Positions 24,426 through 33,548 are shown, counted from the first letter of the stretch. The stretch is 64,000 nucleotides of DNA from Micromonospora coriariae (GCF_900091455.1 NZ_LT607412.1:6386001-6450000), one strand, 5' to 3'. A program made the numbers and translations. The notes: generated from the sequence alone by a model not told the origin.

Positions 24426-24441
24426 ATGACAACGATGTCAT
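24426..24441. promoter_or_regulatory. Operator-like palindrome
   Basis: ATGACA-ACGA-TGTCAT, a perfect 6-bp inverted repeat with a 4-bp centre, about 20 bp downstream of the predicted -10. That is a good position for a repressor roadblock controlling the GH92 gene. Confidence 0.4.
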
Positions 24442-24476
24442 ACCGGGTGTCGCCACCTCGAAGGAGGGTCCGCCTC

Positions 24477-27400
24477 ATGCCCCGATCAGGCCCGTCCCGT
24501 CTGCTCAGCCTGCTGGCGACTGCCATCACCGGCACGTCCGTCCTCGCCGCCGTCGCCGCGCCCGCCGCCGCGGCACCGCTCAACCTCACCTCGTACGTCA
24601 ACCCGTTCATCGGCACCGACGACAGCAACGCACCGAACCCGGTCGGCGGAGGCGCGGGCGGCAGCACAGTCCCCGGCCCGATCCAGCCGTTCGGGATGGT
24701 GCAGCTCAGCCCGGACACCCCGACCGCCTCACCGTCGGGGTACCGGTTCAGTGACACCCAGATCGAGGAGTTCAGCCTCACCCACTTCAACGGGGCCGGC
24801 TGCGCCAACAACGAGGACCTCGGCATCCTCCCGATCACCGGCGCCCTCGGCTCCTCGCCGGGCACCGCCTGGACGTCCTACCGCGCCACCCAGAACAAGA
24901 GCCAGGAGCAGGCCCGACCCGGCTTCTACCAGGCGGTGCTCAGCAACTACGGCAACACGAAGGTGGAGGCCTCGGCCACCGCCCGCACGGCCGCCCTGCG
25001 ACTGACCTACCCGTCCACCACCAGCGCCCGAGTGCTGATCAACCCCAGTCGCAGCGCCACCGGCAACCGCGCCGGCGCGCTGACGATCAACGGCTCGACC
25101 GTGACCGGCAGCGTCACCGGCGGTGGCTTCTGCGGCAGCTCGAAGACGTACCAGATCTTCTACCGGATGGAGTTCGACCGCGCCCCGAGCGGCACCGGCA
25201 CCTGGCTCGGTGGCACCGTCACCGCCGGCGGCACAAGCGTCAGCGGCACGAACTCGGGCGGCTATCTCACCTTCGACACGTCCGGCAACGCCGTCGTGCA
25301 GGCCAGGATCGGGATCTCCTTCGTCAGCCAGGCGGGTGCCGCCGCCAACCTGGCCGCCGAGCAGGCGGGCTTCGCCTTCGACACCGTCCGCACCAACGCG
25401 GACGCCCAGTGGAACACCGTCCTGAACCGGATCCAGGCGACCGGCGGCACACCCGCCGACCTGCAGAAGTTCTACACCGCGCTCTACCGCGTCTTCATCA
25501 ACCCCAACGTCTCCAACGACGTCAACGGGCAGTACCGCGGGTTCGACAACGCCATCCACAGCGCGAGCCACCCGGTGTACCAGAACTACTCCGGATGGGA
25601 CATCTACCGCTCGTGGGCGTCGCTGATCGCCTACCTCGCGCCCCAGGAGGCCGCCGACATCGCCAAGTCGATGGTGCTCGACGGCCAGCAGGGCGGCCTG
25701 CTGCCGAAGTGGTCGCACAACCACAACGAGGCGTTCGTGATGACCGGGGATCCCGGGCCGATCATCGTGGACAGCCTCTACCAGTTCGGTGCCCGTGACT
25801 TCGACACCGCCGCGGCCCTGTCGCTGATGAAGAAGAGCTCGGCCGGCGGCACCACCCAGGGCAGCCCGATCCGGGGCCGGCAGAGCGGCTACGTGCAACG
25901 CCAGTACATCGACGGCGACCCGTCAGACTCGTTGGAGTACTCGGCCAGCGACTTCGCGGTCGCCCAGTTCGCCCGCGCGCTGGGCGACACCGCCACCTAC
26001 AACACGCACATGACGCGCGCCCAGTGGTGGCGCAACACCTTCAACACCGAGTCGAGCTACGTGCACCCGCGCAACGCCGACGGCACCTGGCCCTGGCCGC
26101 TCGACCCGGCCAGCCAGTCGAACTTCGTCGAGGGCAACGCGTCGCAGTACACCTGGATGGTCCCGTACAACTTCGCCGGCCTGATCAACCTGATGGGTGG
26201 ACAGCAGACCGCTATCCAGCGGCTCGACCACCACTTCACCCAGACCAACGGCGGGCAGTCACAGCCGTACTTCTACATCGGCAACGAGCCGGAGCACGGC
26301 GTGCCGTGGGCGTACCACTTCGCGGCGGCGCCGGCCGGCACGAGCGCCGCCGTACGCCGGATCATGAACGAGTCGTTCACCACCGGCGCCGGCGGCCTGC
26401 CCGGCAACGACGACCTCGGCGCCACCTCGGCGTGGTTCGTCTGGTCGGCGCTCGGCATGTACCCGCCGACCCCGGGTGCGGACACCCTCGCCCTGCACGG
26501 CCCGCTCTTCTCCTCGATGCTGGTCGACCGGCCCACCGGTGATCTCCAGATCACCGCGCCCGCCGCCGGCCAGGGCAACCAGTACGTCCAGGGCCTCTCG
26601 GTGAACGGCACGTCGACGCAGCGGCCCTGGCTGCGGTACGCGGACATCGCCGGTGGCGGCACCCTCTCGTACGCGATGGGCGGCACGCCGTCGGCCTGGG
26701 GCACCAACCCGGCCGACGTTCCGCCGTCGTTCAACGACGGGTTCACCCCGCCGCCGGCCGCTCCGGACCTCGGCACCAACCTGGCCGCCGGCAAGCCCGC
26801 CACCGGCTCCGCCGCGTGCAACAGCGCGGAGGGTCCGGAGAAGGCGTTCGACGGGCGGCTCGGCAGCACCAGCAAGTGGTGCTCCCTCGCCGCCGGCACG
26901 AAGACCCTCCAGGTCGACCTCGGCGCCAACCAGACGGTGCGTTCCTTCGTCGTCAAGCACGTCGGGCTCGGCGGCGAGACCACCGGCTGGAACACCGGCG
27001 CCTTCACCATCCAGACCAGCTCCGACGGCACCACCTGGACGACCCGCGCGACGGTGACCGGCAACCGGTCCAGCCGCACCTACCACCCGATCGGGGCGGT
27101 GACCGCCCGCCACGTCCGGCTCGCCATCACCACCCCCACCAACAACGGCAACGGCGCCGCCCGCATCGCCGAGTTCGAGGTGTACGGCGGCGCGGCGGCG
27201 ACCAACCTCGCGCTGAACCGGCCGGCCGTCGCCGACTCCCAGTGCGCCAGCACCGAGGGGCCGGAGAAGGCCGTCAACGGCAGCACCTCGGGCGGCAACG
27301 CCGACAAGTGGTGCTCGACCGGCGCCGGCAAGTTCCTGCGGATCGACCTGGGCGCGACCCGCGCGATCACCTCCATCCGCGTCCTGCACGCCGGGGCGGG

Positions 27401-27620
27401 AGGCGAGAACCCGGCCTGGAACACCCGGGACTTCGACCTCCAGGTGTCCCCCGACGCCGGCACCTGGACGACGGTGGCGCAGGTTCGGGGCAACACCGCC
27501 GACGCCAGCGAGCATCCGCTCTCGGCCAGTGGCCGGTACGTACGGGTGAACGTGCTCACCCCGACCCAGACCACCGACCAGGCGGCACGTCTCTATGAGG
27601 TGGAGGTGTACGGGTCCTGA
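24477..27620 (+). CDS. Secreted GH92 alpha-mannosidase with two F5/8-type carbohydrate-binding domains
   Basis: 1047 residues. A signal peptide (R-L-L-S-L-L-A-T-A core, A-A-A-A cleavage region near 34) precedes a GH92 catalytic region of about 720 residues with N-P-F-I-G-T-D, the I-G-N-E-P-E-H-G segment (general-acid glutamate, about residue 603) and G-N-D-D-L-G-A-T-S-A-W (calcium/base aspartates, about 645). GH92 enzymes are calcium-dependent exo-mannosidases acting on alpha-linked mannan or N-glycan ends. Two discoidin (F5/8 type C, CBM32-like) domains at about 765-905 and 907-1047 share the C-x-S-x-E-G-P-E-K-A start. The ATG follows AAGGAGGG by 9 nt; an earlier ATG at 24426 lies inside the operator palindrome and lacks a ribosome site. 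Role: extracellular mannan scavenging. Confidence 0.92.
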   Translation: MPRSGPSRLLSLLATAITGTSVLAAVAAPAAAAPLNLTSYVNPFIGTDDSNAPNPVGGGAGGSTVPGPIQPFGMVQLSPDTPTASPSGYRFSDTQIEEFSLTHFNGAGCANNEDLGILPITGALGSSPGTAWTSYRATQNKSQEQARPGFYQAVLSNYGNTKVEASATARTAALRLTYPSTTSARVLINPSRSATGNRAGALTINGSTVTGSVTGGGFCGSSKTYQIFYRMEFDRAPSGTGTWLGGTVTAGGTSVSGTNSGGYLTFDTSGNAVVQARIGISFVSQAGAAANLAAEQAGFAFDTVRTNADAQWNTVLNRIQATGGTPADLQKFYTALYRVFINPNVSNDVNGQYRGFDNAIHSASHPVYQNYSGWDIYRSWASLIAYLAPQEAADIAKSMVLDGQQGGLLPKWSHNHNEAFVMTGDPGPIIVDSLYQFGARDFDTAAALSLMKKSSAGGTTQGSPIRGRQSGYVQRQYIDGDPSDSLEYSASDFAVAQFARALGDTATYNTHMTRAQWWRNTFNTESSYVHPRNADGTWPWPLDPASQSNFVEGNASQYTWMVPYNFAGLINLMGGQQTAIQRLDHHFTQTNGGQSQPYFYIGNEPEHGVPWAYHFAAAPAGTSAAVRRIMNESFTTGAGGLPGNDDLGATSAWFVWSALGMYPPTPGADTLALHGPLFSSMLVDRPTGDLQITAPAAGQGNQYVQGLSVNGTSTQRPWLRYADIAGGGTLSYAMGGTPSAWGTNPADVPPSFNDGFTPPPAAPDLGTNLAAGKPATGSAACNSAEGPEKAFDGRLGSTSKWCSLAAGTKTLQVDLGANQTVRSFVVKHVGLGGETTGWNTGAFTIQTSSDGTTWTTRATVTGNRSSRTYHPIGAVTARHVRLAITTPTNNGNGAARIAEFEVYGGAAATNLALNRPAVADSQCASTEGPEKAVNGSTSGGNADKWCSTGAGKFLRIDLGATRAITSIRVLHAGAGGENPAWNTRDFDLQVSPDAGTWTTVAQVRGNTADASEHPLSASGRYVRVNVLTPTQTTDQAARLYEVEVYGS

Positions 27621-27660
27621 TCACCCTGGGGGTGGCCGTCTGATCCGCACGCTTCAACGG

Positions 27661-27705
27661 CCGACGCCGGCCAGCGTGGCACTTCGCCACGCTGGCCGGC
27701 GTCGG
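27661..27705. terminator. Strong bidirectional hairpin terminator
   Basis: A perfect 20-bp inverted repeat (27661-27680 and 27686-27705) with loop ACTTC, between the convergent GH92 and lipoprotein genes. Confidence 0.8.
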
Positions 27706-27719
27706 GTGAGCGGCGACGG

Positions 27720-28229
27720 TCAGAAGATCACGCTGACGCCGGCCGCCTTGCACGCGGCGGTGATGTCCGCGCCGGCCTTCAGGAAGGCCGGGTTGTCGGC
27801 GGCGGCCGCCGGGTCCGACGCCGCCGCTGCCTTGGTCGCCTCGGCGCCGAACTCCCGCAGGGCGGCGGAGACCTTGCTGTCGCCACCGGTCGCGGCCACG
27901 TCGACGACCTTCTGGTTGAGCTCGGTCAGGATCTTCTTGTAGTCCGCGGCCGACGGCTCACCGGCCTTCGCGACGGCGATCAAGACCGCCTTCATGTCGT
28001 CCCCGGCCTTCTTCGCCGACTCGCACAGCTTCTTGTCGCTCACGCCGCCGGCGGCGGGCGCGGTCGGCGTGGCGGCGACAGAGGAGGCGGCCGAGGTCGG
28101 GGCGGCGGACGTGGGAGCGGGCGACGGGGACCCTGCCGCCGTCGTCGTCTTGTCTGCCTCACCGCAGGCGGCGAGAGCCGTCGTGGCGGCAAGGATCAAC
28201 AGGGCAGAGGCAACACGAGAACGCTTCAC
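27720..28229 (-). CDS. Putative small lipoprotein
   Basis: 169 residues. A signal peptide ends in the lipobox L-A-A-C with Cys22, so the product should be a lipoprotein on the outer face of the membrane. A linker of about 40 residues rich in Ser, Ala, Pro and Thr follows, then a helical domain of about 105 residues with two cysteines (K-L-C-E-S and T-A-A-C-K-A) that could form a disulfide. No family recognised. The GTG at 28229 has no ribosome site, but TAGCGT lies about 10 bp upstream at -10 position, so the message is probably leaderless. Confidence 0.7.
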   Translation of the reverse strand: MKRSRVASALLILAATTALAACGEADKTTTAAGSPSPAPTSAAPTSAASSVAATPTAPAAGGVSDKKLCESAKKAGDDMKAVLIAVAKAGEPSAADYKKILTELNQKVVDVAATGGDSKVSAALREFGAEATKAAAASDPAAAADNPAFLKAGADITAACKAAGVSVIF

Positions 28230-28486
28230 GGACGGGTACGCTAGCCGATGCCCGGACCGTGATCAACTCATTGACGACGCCCGTGTTAACCTTCCGGCGC
28301 GCCCCAGATGGGCCTACCCCCCGGAGGTTGTGGCTACTTCAGCCGCCACGCCGAGATCAACACGACGGACGTGTGTCTCGCGCGGAGTCCGGGGCGTCGG
28401 CGCCTCCGGGGCTTTGTCATCGGTGCGGTTGGTGGACGCCACGGGCTTCCGGTCGGGTCGTCGGATCGACCGGGAAGACGGTACGC

Positions 28487-28861
28487 ATGGCAGTCACGTT
28501 CAACCACACCATCATCGCCACGAAGGACAGGAACGCGTCGGCCGCGTTCTACCGGGAGCTGTTCGAGCTGCCGGAGGCGCCCTCGTGGGGGCCGTTCGCC
28601 AACGTCCTGCTCGACGAAGGTGTGCTGCTCCAGTTCGCCGAGCCGCCGGTGGACATCCAGATGCAGCACTACGCGTTCCTCGTCGATGACGAGCTGTTCG
28701 CGCGGTGCCTGGCGCGCATCCAGGAGCGCGGCATCACCTACTGGGCCGACCCGCAGATGAAGCGGGAGGGCGAGACCAACACCGAGCACGGCGGGCGCGG
28801 GTTCTACTTCTTCGACCCGGCCGGGCACGCCATCGAGATCATCACGCGGCCGTACCTGTAG
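28487..28861 (+). CDS. VOC (glyoxalase-like) family protein
   Basis: 124 residues, one VOC module pair. The start T-F-N-H-T-I-I-A-T-K-D and the end F-Y-F-F-D-P-A-G-H-A-I-E-I-I carry the His and Glu positions often used as metal ligands, and Q-H-Y-A-F-L-V lies between them. The family includes dioxygenases, isomerases and antibiotic-binding proteins, and nothing here selects one. The longer upstream frame lacks protein-like codon use, and the conserved N terminus starts at ATG 28487. It stands alone. Confidence 0.8.
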   Translation: MAVTFNHTIIATKDRNASAAFYRELFELPEAPSWGPFANVLLDEGVLLQFAEPPVDIQMQHYAFLVDDELFARCLARIQERGITYWADPQMKREGETNTEHGGRGFYFFDPAGHAIEIITRPYL

Positions 28862-29059
28862 CCGGTCCGCGAACGGGTCGGGGCCGGCCTCGGTGGGAAC
28901 GCCTCGCCGGGACCGGCCCTGACGAACCGATTTTCACGATCCGGACGAGTACGCCATGAAACACTCCGAGGTGCCCTCGGTCGTTTCACACCGGCCAGCG
29001 GTCCCCCACGTCCGGCTTCGGGCGGCGCATCGGCGCCCAGCGTGCGGAAGGGGCGATGT

Positions 29060-29761
29060 ATGCAGCCAACCTGGCTCCTGGCGCTGTCGTGGACGTCGCT
29101 GGCCGTTGGCGTCGTCAGCGTCGCGATCGTCGTTGCCGACACCTATCTTCGCGGGCATCGTCAGCCCGTCAAGATCATGGAGATCGTCTGGCTGGTGACC
29201 GTCCTCTACATCGGCCCGGCGGCAGTCCGGCTCTACTGGAACTGGGGTAGGCCTGAGGCATTTTCGCGACCGCGGCACGGGGAGATGCTCCGACGGCCCC
29301 GGCGGGGCGTTGTCGCCACCAACGTGTCTCGCTGCGGCGCCCACTGCGCTCTCGGCTTCATCGTTGCCGAGGTTGTCCTGTACGTCATCGGGTCCGACGT
29401 GGGTCAGGAGACGCTGTGGGTCAGTTACGCCGGCGACTATGTGGCGGCGGTGGCGATAGCTGTTCTCTTCCGATACTTCGGCGCGGAGGGTCGCACCGTC
29501 ACGAGGATCTGGCCGGCACTGTCGACCGTCGTCAAGGCCGAACTGTTGACCATCACCGCCTTCGAGCTCGCGCTGTTCGCCTGGCTGGCGCTTGCGCATC
29601 ACATCGTCTTTCCAGAGCCGACCATGCGGCCCGACAACCCGACATTCTGGTTCGCGGGCCAGATAGGACTGATAGCCGGCTTCGTCGCGGCGTGGCCGAT
29701 CGCCTCCTGGCAGCTTCGCCGAGGGGTCAGGATCGAACCGCACCGGCTTCCCTACAAATAG
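29060..29761 (+). CDS. DUF4396 membrane protein
   Basis: 233 residues with about five to six hydrophobic helices. Helices carrying His, Glu and Asp residues (C-G-A-H-C-A-L-G-F-I-V-A-E, S-Y-A-G-D-Y-V-A-A-V) and P-A-L-S-T-V-V-K-A-E are typical of DUF4396, a family of uncharacterised membrane proteins sometimes compared to copper-resistance proteins. The ATG at 29060 follows GGAAGGGGCG; a GTG at 29042 is less well placed. It stands alone. Confidence 0.7.
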   Translation: MQPTWLLALSWTSLAVGVVSVAIVVADTYLRGHRQPVKIMEIVWLVTVLYIGPAAVRLYWNWGRPEAFSRPRHGEMLRRPRRGVVATNVSRCGAHCALGFIVAEVVLYVIGSDVGQETLWVSYAGDYVAAVAIAVLFRYFGAEGRTVTRIWPALSTVVKAELLTITAFELALFAWLALAHHIVFPEPTMRPDNPTFWFAGQIGLIAGFVAAWPIASWQLRRGVRIEPHRLPYK

Positions 29762-29945
29762 GTGAGGCGGTGTTCGGGCTCTCGGGCTCGGTTCAGCCGC
29801 GCCGGTCGGTGGCCCTGTCGTCCTCGCCGTACTCGCCCCGGATGGGCGGGCGATGAGCGCTGCCGGTCGGAAAGAGCGGACCCCCGGCGCGAATCATCGA
29901 GGCGAAGCAGTATGCGAAGCGCAGCTCGCTACCATAACAACGCGA

Positions 29946-29973
29946 CATAGACAAGTTGACATCAACTGATAGG
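29946..29973 (+). promoter_or_regulatory. Promoter with overlapping palindromic operator
   Basis: TAGACA (29946-29951), a 16-bp spacer and TAGGCT (29968-29973) form a plausible SigA promoter. The spacer is almost filled by the palindrome AGTTGA-CA-TCAACT (29952-29965), well placed for a repressor. It lies 37 bp before the secreted-protein start. Confidence 0.45.
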
Positions 29974-30009
29974 CTGCTCTCTCCTTACCCCTGGAGGAGA
30001 GACAGCGAA

Positions 30010-30900
30010 GTGAAGAAACTATCAAGCGTCGCGTCCGTGCTCGCACTCTCAATTGGAATCGCTGTTGCCCCGGCAGCGTCCGCCTCCGCTGCCACGAACA
30101 GGAGCGGGGCGGAACGGCTGAACATCCCGAACAGCAGTGCGTGCAAGGCGGGTCGCACTGTCATGCAGGGCATGGTGGCAGGGCCAGGCGGCCAGCTCTA
30201 CATCGTTTTCACAAAGGCAGCCGGCGCGGAGCCCGTCCTGTCCAGGTGGTTGCGCGACGGCTCAACCTGGGACGGCACCAGCTGGGTCTGCGCCGGGACG
30301 CCAACCTCCATTCCCACACTCGGCCACGGTAACGACCTCGCCTACAATGCGAACTATCTGGGCCAGGGCCCGGCCTTGATTGCGACCCAAGGGAGCCAAT
30401 CCGCGTTTCTGAGCGACAAGGTGACAGTCGTGCGCCTGAACGCCGACGGATCTTTTGGCGCACGCGGGGAAGTGCGTCTACCGATAGGCAACATCAGCGG
30501 CCTCTGCTACAGCGCGACGGCTGCCGGCGGAGCCGGCAAATATGCTGCCCGACGGTTGGGAAGCCTGTGGACCCATCCTGGCGCCGGTGCGCTTACTAGT
30601 GGCTGGACGCAGGTGAAGAGCAACCTGACGAGTCACGATAATCGTTCCGACCAAGGTATTGACTGCTCTGAGAACTATGTTTGGAACACCAAGTCAATCA
30701 ACACCTCAACGCCCGCTACCGGGTGGAACTGGGTATACCAGTACAACTGGTCGGGAGGCGATGTGGAGAGCGACATCGGAGTTCCGGGGAACAACTTGAC
30801 CGACGAGATCGAAGACGTTACCCATGTGGGGAGCGAATTCTTCGTCGGCATCAATCGAAACGACGGGCTTGCCGACTCCGTGAAGGTGTTCATCGAATAG
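30010..30900 (+). CDS. Secreted protein of unknown function
   Basis: 296 residues. The GTG at 30010 follows GGAGGAGA. A signal peptide of about 27 residues (V-K-K-L-S-S-V-A-S-V-L core, A-S-A-S-A-A cleavage region) precedes a mature domain of about 270. The mature part is rich in Gly, Asn, Thr and Trp, with W-x-x-D-G-S-T-W-D-G-T-S-W and repeated G-x-L-Y / G-x-x-L-x-A-T elements, suggesting a beta-propeller or other all-beta fold; no catalytic motif is recognised. Three cysteines are visible. The gene is clearly richer in A/T-ending codons than its neighbours, which suggests acquisition by transfer. Its promoter carries a palindrome. Confidence 0.65.
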   Translation: MKKLSSVASVLALSIGIAVAPAASASAATNRSGAERLNIPNSSACKAGRTVMQGMVAGPGGQLYIVFTKAAGAEPVLSRWLRDGSTWDGTSWVCAGTPTSIPTLGHGNDLAYNANYLGQGPALIATQGSQSAFLSDKVTVVRLNADGSFGARGEVRLPIGNISGLCYSATAAGGAGKYAARRLGSLWTHPGAGALTSGWTQVKSNLTSHDNRSDQGIDCSENYVWNTKSINTSTPATGWNWVYQYNWSGGDVESDIGVPGNNLTDEIEDVTHVGSEFFVGINRNDGLADSVKVFIE

Positions 30901-30938
30901 GTCAGCCTTGTCGGTTCAACCTGTCTCGCAGACTGATA

Positions 30939-31013
30939 ACGATGGCCTCCTGGCTCGTCCGCGACGGTGCATCGCGTGAGCGCTCGCATTGTCTTTGACG
31001 GGGAGGCCATCGT
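30939..31013. repeat. 12-bp inverted repeat with 51-bp spacer
   Basis: ACGATGGCCTCC (30939-30950) and GGAGGCCATCGT (31002-31013). The right arm can also pair its ATCGTC with GACGAT a few bases further on. It lies in the 257-bp gap between the secreted protein and the ECF gene, which shows no coding signal. It may act as a terminator or mark an old insertion. Confidence 0.4.
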
Positions 31014-31157
31014 CCTGCTCGGGGCCTTGACGATCACCCCAGCCCATCAGCACAGCCGACGGACCGTCACTGGATCAGGACCGACCCCGGTGATGAGTTG
31101 TCGCGGCCGCACCCGTCACACCTACGGAGGGACACGACGAGGCGGAAGGATGACGTG

Positions 31158-32156
31158 ATGAGTGCGGACATGCGGCTGGAGGAGCTGGGCGTGAGCGGCC
31201 TGGGCGAGGTCGACGAGCCGGCGTTCTCGGGGCTGGCGCAGCGGCACCGGCGGGAGCTGCACGTGCACTGCTACCGGATGCTCGGGTCGTTCGAGGATGC
31301 CGAGGACACAGTGCAGGAGACGTTCCTTCGTGCCTGGCGGCGGCGGGAGACCTTCGAGGGGCGGTCGACGTTCCGCGCCTGGCTGTACCGGATCGCCACC
31401 AACGCCTGCCTGGACCTGCTCGCCAAGCGCCGCCCGGCGCCCGCGACCGGCGGCGAGGTGCTGTGGCTGCAGCCCTACCCGGATCGGCTGCTCGACGAGC
31501 TGCCCGCGGGCGACGCGGACGAGCCGGAGACGGTAGCCGTCGCGCGGGAGACGATCGAGCTGGCGTACCTGGTCGCGGTCCAGCACCTCGCGCCGCGCCC
31601 GCGGGCCGTGCTGATCCTGCGGGACCTGCTCGGCTGGCCGGCGAAGGACGTCGCGGAGCTCCTCGGGGACTCCGTCAACTCGGTGAACAGCGCGCTGCAG
31701 CGGGCCCGCGCCGGCATGCGGGAGCACCTGCCCGCCGAGCGGCAGGACTGGACCGGCGGCGAGGAGGACGCCGCGACGCGCGAGCTGGTACGCCGCTTCA
31801 CCGAGGCCAGCGTGGCCAAGGACATCGACGGCATCGCCGCACTGCTGCGGGACGACGTCCGGTGCTCGATGCCGCCCACGCCGGGCCTGTACGTCGGTCG
31901 CGACGCCGTGGTGAACGACTGGATCAAGGACGGCTTCGAGAGCCTGGGGGCCCTGCGCACCGTCGCCACCTCAGTGAACCGGCAGCCCGCCGTCGCCTTC
32001 TACCTCTGGCGGGAGCAGGAGCACGCGTACCTCCCGCTGACGATCGACGTTCTGCGCATCACCGGCGGAGCCATCACCGAGATCGTCACCTTCCACGACG
32101 ACCAGTTCCCGCGGCTCGGGCTGCCGGAGCGCCTGCCGGCGGACGGCACGCGGTAG
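31158..32156 (+). CDS. ECF sigma factor with SnoaL-like C-terminal domain (SigG-like)
   Basis: 332 residues. Region 2 carries H-C-Y-R-M-L-G-S-F-E-D-A-E-D-T-V-Q-E-T-F and W-L-Y-R-I-A-T-N-A-C-L-D; region 4 carries L-P/A-P-R-P-R-A-V-L-I-L-R-D and V-A-E-L-L-G-D-S-V-N-S-V-N-S-A-L. Residues about 215-325 form a SnoaL/NTF2-like domain that in this ECF group replaces a separate anti-sigma factor and modulates activity. The layout and length match SigG/ECF41-like factors. GGAAGGA precedes the ATG. No obvious partner gene adjoins, and the next gene is convergent. Confidence 0.88.
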   Translation: MSADMRLEELGVSGLGEVDEPAFSGLAQRHRRELHVHCYRMLGSFEDAEDTVQETFLRAWRRRETFEGRSTFRAWLYRIATNACLDLLAKRRPAPATGGEVLWLQPYPDRLLDELPAGDADEPETVAVARETIELAYLVAVQHLAPRPRAVLILRDLLGWPAKDVAELLGDSVNSVNSALQRARAGMREHLPAERQDWTGGEEDAATRELVRRFTEASVAKDIDGIAALLRDDVRCSMPPTPGLYVGRDAVVNDWIKDGFESLGALRTVATSVNRQPAVAFYLWREQEHAYLPLTIDVLRITGGAITEIVTFHDDQFPRLGLPERLPADGTR

Positions 32157-32290
32157 TGCCGGTGTGGACGCTGACCAGGTCGACATGAACAGCATGAAGG
32201 ACACCGGGGCCGTCGCACACCGCACCCGAACCGATTGACGATCCCGCAATGGGTACTGGTCGGCGAGTCTGATGATCGAGCGCCGAGTCC

Positions 32291-32926
32291 CTACCAACCG
32301 GACGACGAGAGGGTCCCGCCGGCCACCGCGAAGCTGACCAGAATCGCGGCGGCCAGTGGCACGGCCACCGCGACGGCGAGCGCCCGGCGATGATGCGACC
32401 CGCCGGTCCGGACCACGATCAGCAGGCCCAGCGCGAGGTCGATGGCCACGTTCCACCACGCGCCGGCTGTGTAGTTGGGGTCGGTCGCCTTGCCGGCGAA
32501 CCGGGCCGCCTCCTCGAAGAACACGGCGACCGGGAGCGCGATCCCGACGACCTGCCGCCATCCCGCTCCGCGCGCCCAGGTCCCGCCGGTGCCGAAGACC
32601 ACTCCGGCGAGCACCCCGAAAAACATCCAGACCAGCGACGACGGTGCCCAGAGCACCGCGAGGTCGTCGCCTTGCAGGAGTGCGGCCGCGAGGTAGTAGC
32701 TGGGCACCGCGACGACGAGCAGGACGGCGGCGCCGACTGCCGAGCGCAGCCGCCCGGACCGCACCCGGTAGCCGAAGAAGAAGGCGGCGACCGCCCAGGT
32801 CGCGGTGGAGTTGCCGAGTTCGGCGATGGGGAACGGCAGCCACTTGATCCAGCAGAAGTCGAGGAAGCCGAGCAGGAAGCCACCCACCACGGAGGCGAGC
32901 GCCACCGTACGGTCACCAGGTCGCAT
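32291..32926 (-). CDS. DUF6518-like membrane protein
   Basis: 211 residues from ATG 32926 (the frame extends 11 codons further). About six hydrophobic helices are visible. Conserved-looking elements are the G-F-L-L-G-F-L-D-F first helix and the F-F-E-E-A-A-R-F and A-G-A-W-W-N-V-A segments, fitting the DUF6518 family of actinobacterial membrane proteins. Function unknown. Convergent with the ECF gene, with 134 bp between that shows nothing notable. Confidence 0.65.
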   Translation of the reverse strand: MRPGDRTVALASVVGGFLLGFLDFCWIKWLPFPIAELGNSTATWAVAAFFFGYRVRSGRLRSAVGAAVLLVVAVPSYYLAAALLQGDDLAVLWAPSSLVWMFFGVLAGVVFGTGGTWARGAGWRQVVGIALPVAVFFEEAARFAGKATDPNYTAGAWWNVAIDLALGLLIVVRTGGSHHRRALAVAVAVPLAAAILVSFAVAGGTLSSSGW

Positions 32927-33004
32927 GGCCGCAGAGCATACCGAGTATGCCCTGCTCACCTGGTCGGCCTCTCGTCTGCGCGACCGGTCCGACAGGGGCC
33001 GGAT

Positions 33005-33433
33005 CTAGGTGGCGTCGTTGTCGTACTTCGTCTGGTGGCGGCGGATCTCGACGTGGTGGTCGGCGGACCAGGCGGCCAGGGCCAGCACGGTGGAGAGCAG
33101 TGACGTGCCGAGGTCGGTGAGGGCGTACTCGACGCGGGGCGGGACCTCGGGGTAGGAGGTCCGGGTGACGAGGCCCGTGCGCTGCAGGTGCCTCAGGGTC
33201 AGCGTGAGCATGCGCTGGGAGATGCCGGGGATCGCGTCGCCCAGGTTCGAGTAGCGAATGGGGCCGTCGGCAAGCGTACCGATGATCAGAACGCTCCACT
33301 TGTCGCCGACGAGGTCCAGGACCTCGCGGATGAAGTCGGCGTCTTCGTCGTTCCAGTGCGCACAGGGCCCCGGCGCGCTCCGGACGTTCGCCCGGACGTT
33401 AGTGCGCCTCCGTCGAAGATCCTCGCCACTCAT
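33005..33433 (-). CDS. HxlR-family transcriptional regulator
   Basis: 142 residues. A winged helix core has V-L-D-L-V-G-D-K-W-S-V-L-I-I-G-T-L-A-D-G-P, then R-Y-S-N-L and I-P-G-I-S-Q-R-M-L-T-L-T-L-R-H-L, the family's recognition region, and V-E-Y-A-L-T-D-L-G in the wing. Cys24 sits where redox-sensing HxlR members carry their reactive cysteine. It is divergent from the DsbA/FrnE-like gene, with 115 bp between starts, and probably regulates that operon in response to electrophiles or thiol stress. Confidence 0.88.
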   Translation of the reverse strand: MSGEDLRRRRTNVRANVRSAPGPCAHWNDEDADFIREVLDLVGDKWSVLIIGTLADGPIRYSNLGDAIPGISQRMLTLTLRHLQRTGLVTRTSYPEVPPRVEYALTDLGTSLLSTVLALAAWSADHHVEIRRHQTKYDNDAT

Positions 33434-33548
33434 ACCACCACCCCTTCCGTCAGCCGGTCGCCACGCACATGAATGTACCTTTTGTGGCTCTCCGATTCTA
33501 ATGCATCATGGGGCTACGAACAGGAAGTGAGAAACGAGGAGGAGTGCC

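Noticed and set aside
28467..28486. CCGGGAAGACGGT before the VOC gene, similar to the nhaA leader motif
   Set aside because: Only about 10 bases match and no stem next to the ribosome site can be drawn.
29762..29945. Non-coding gap before the secreted protein gene
   Set aside because: Checked for small genes, tRNAs and hairpins; only short Arg/Ser-rich frames without ribosome sites were found.
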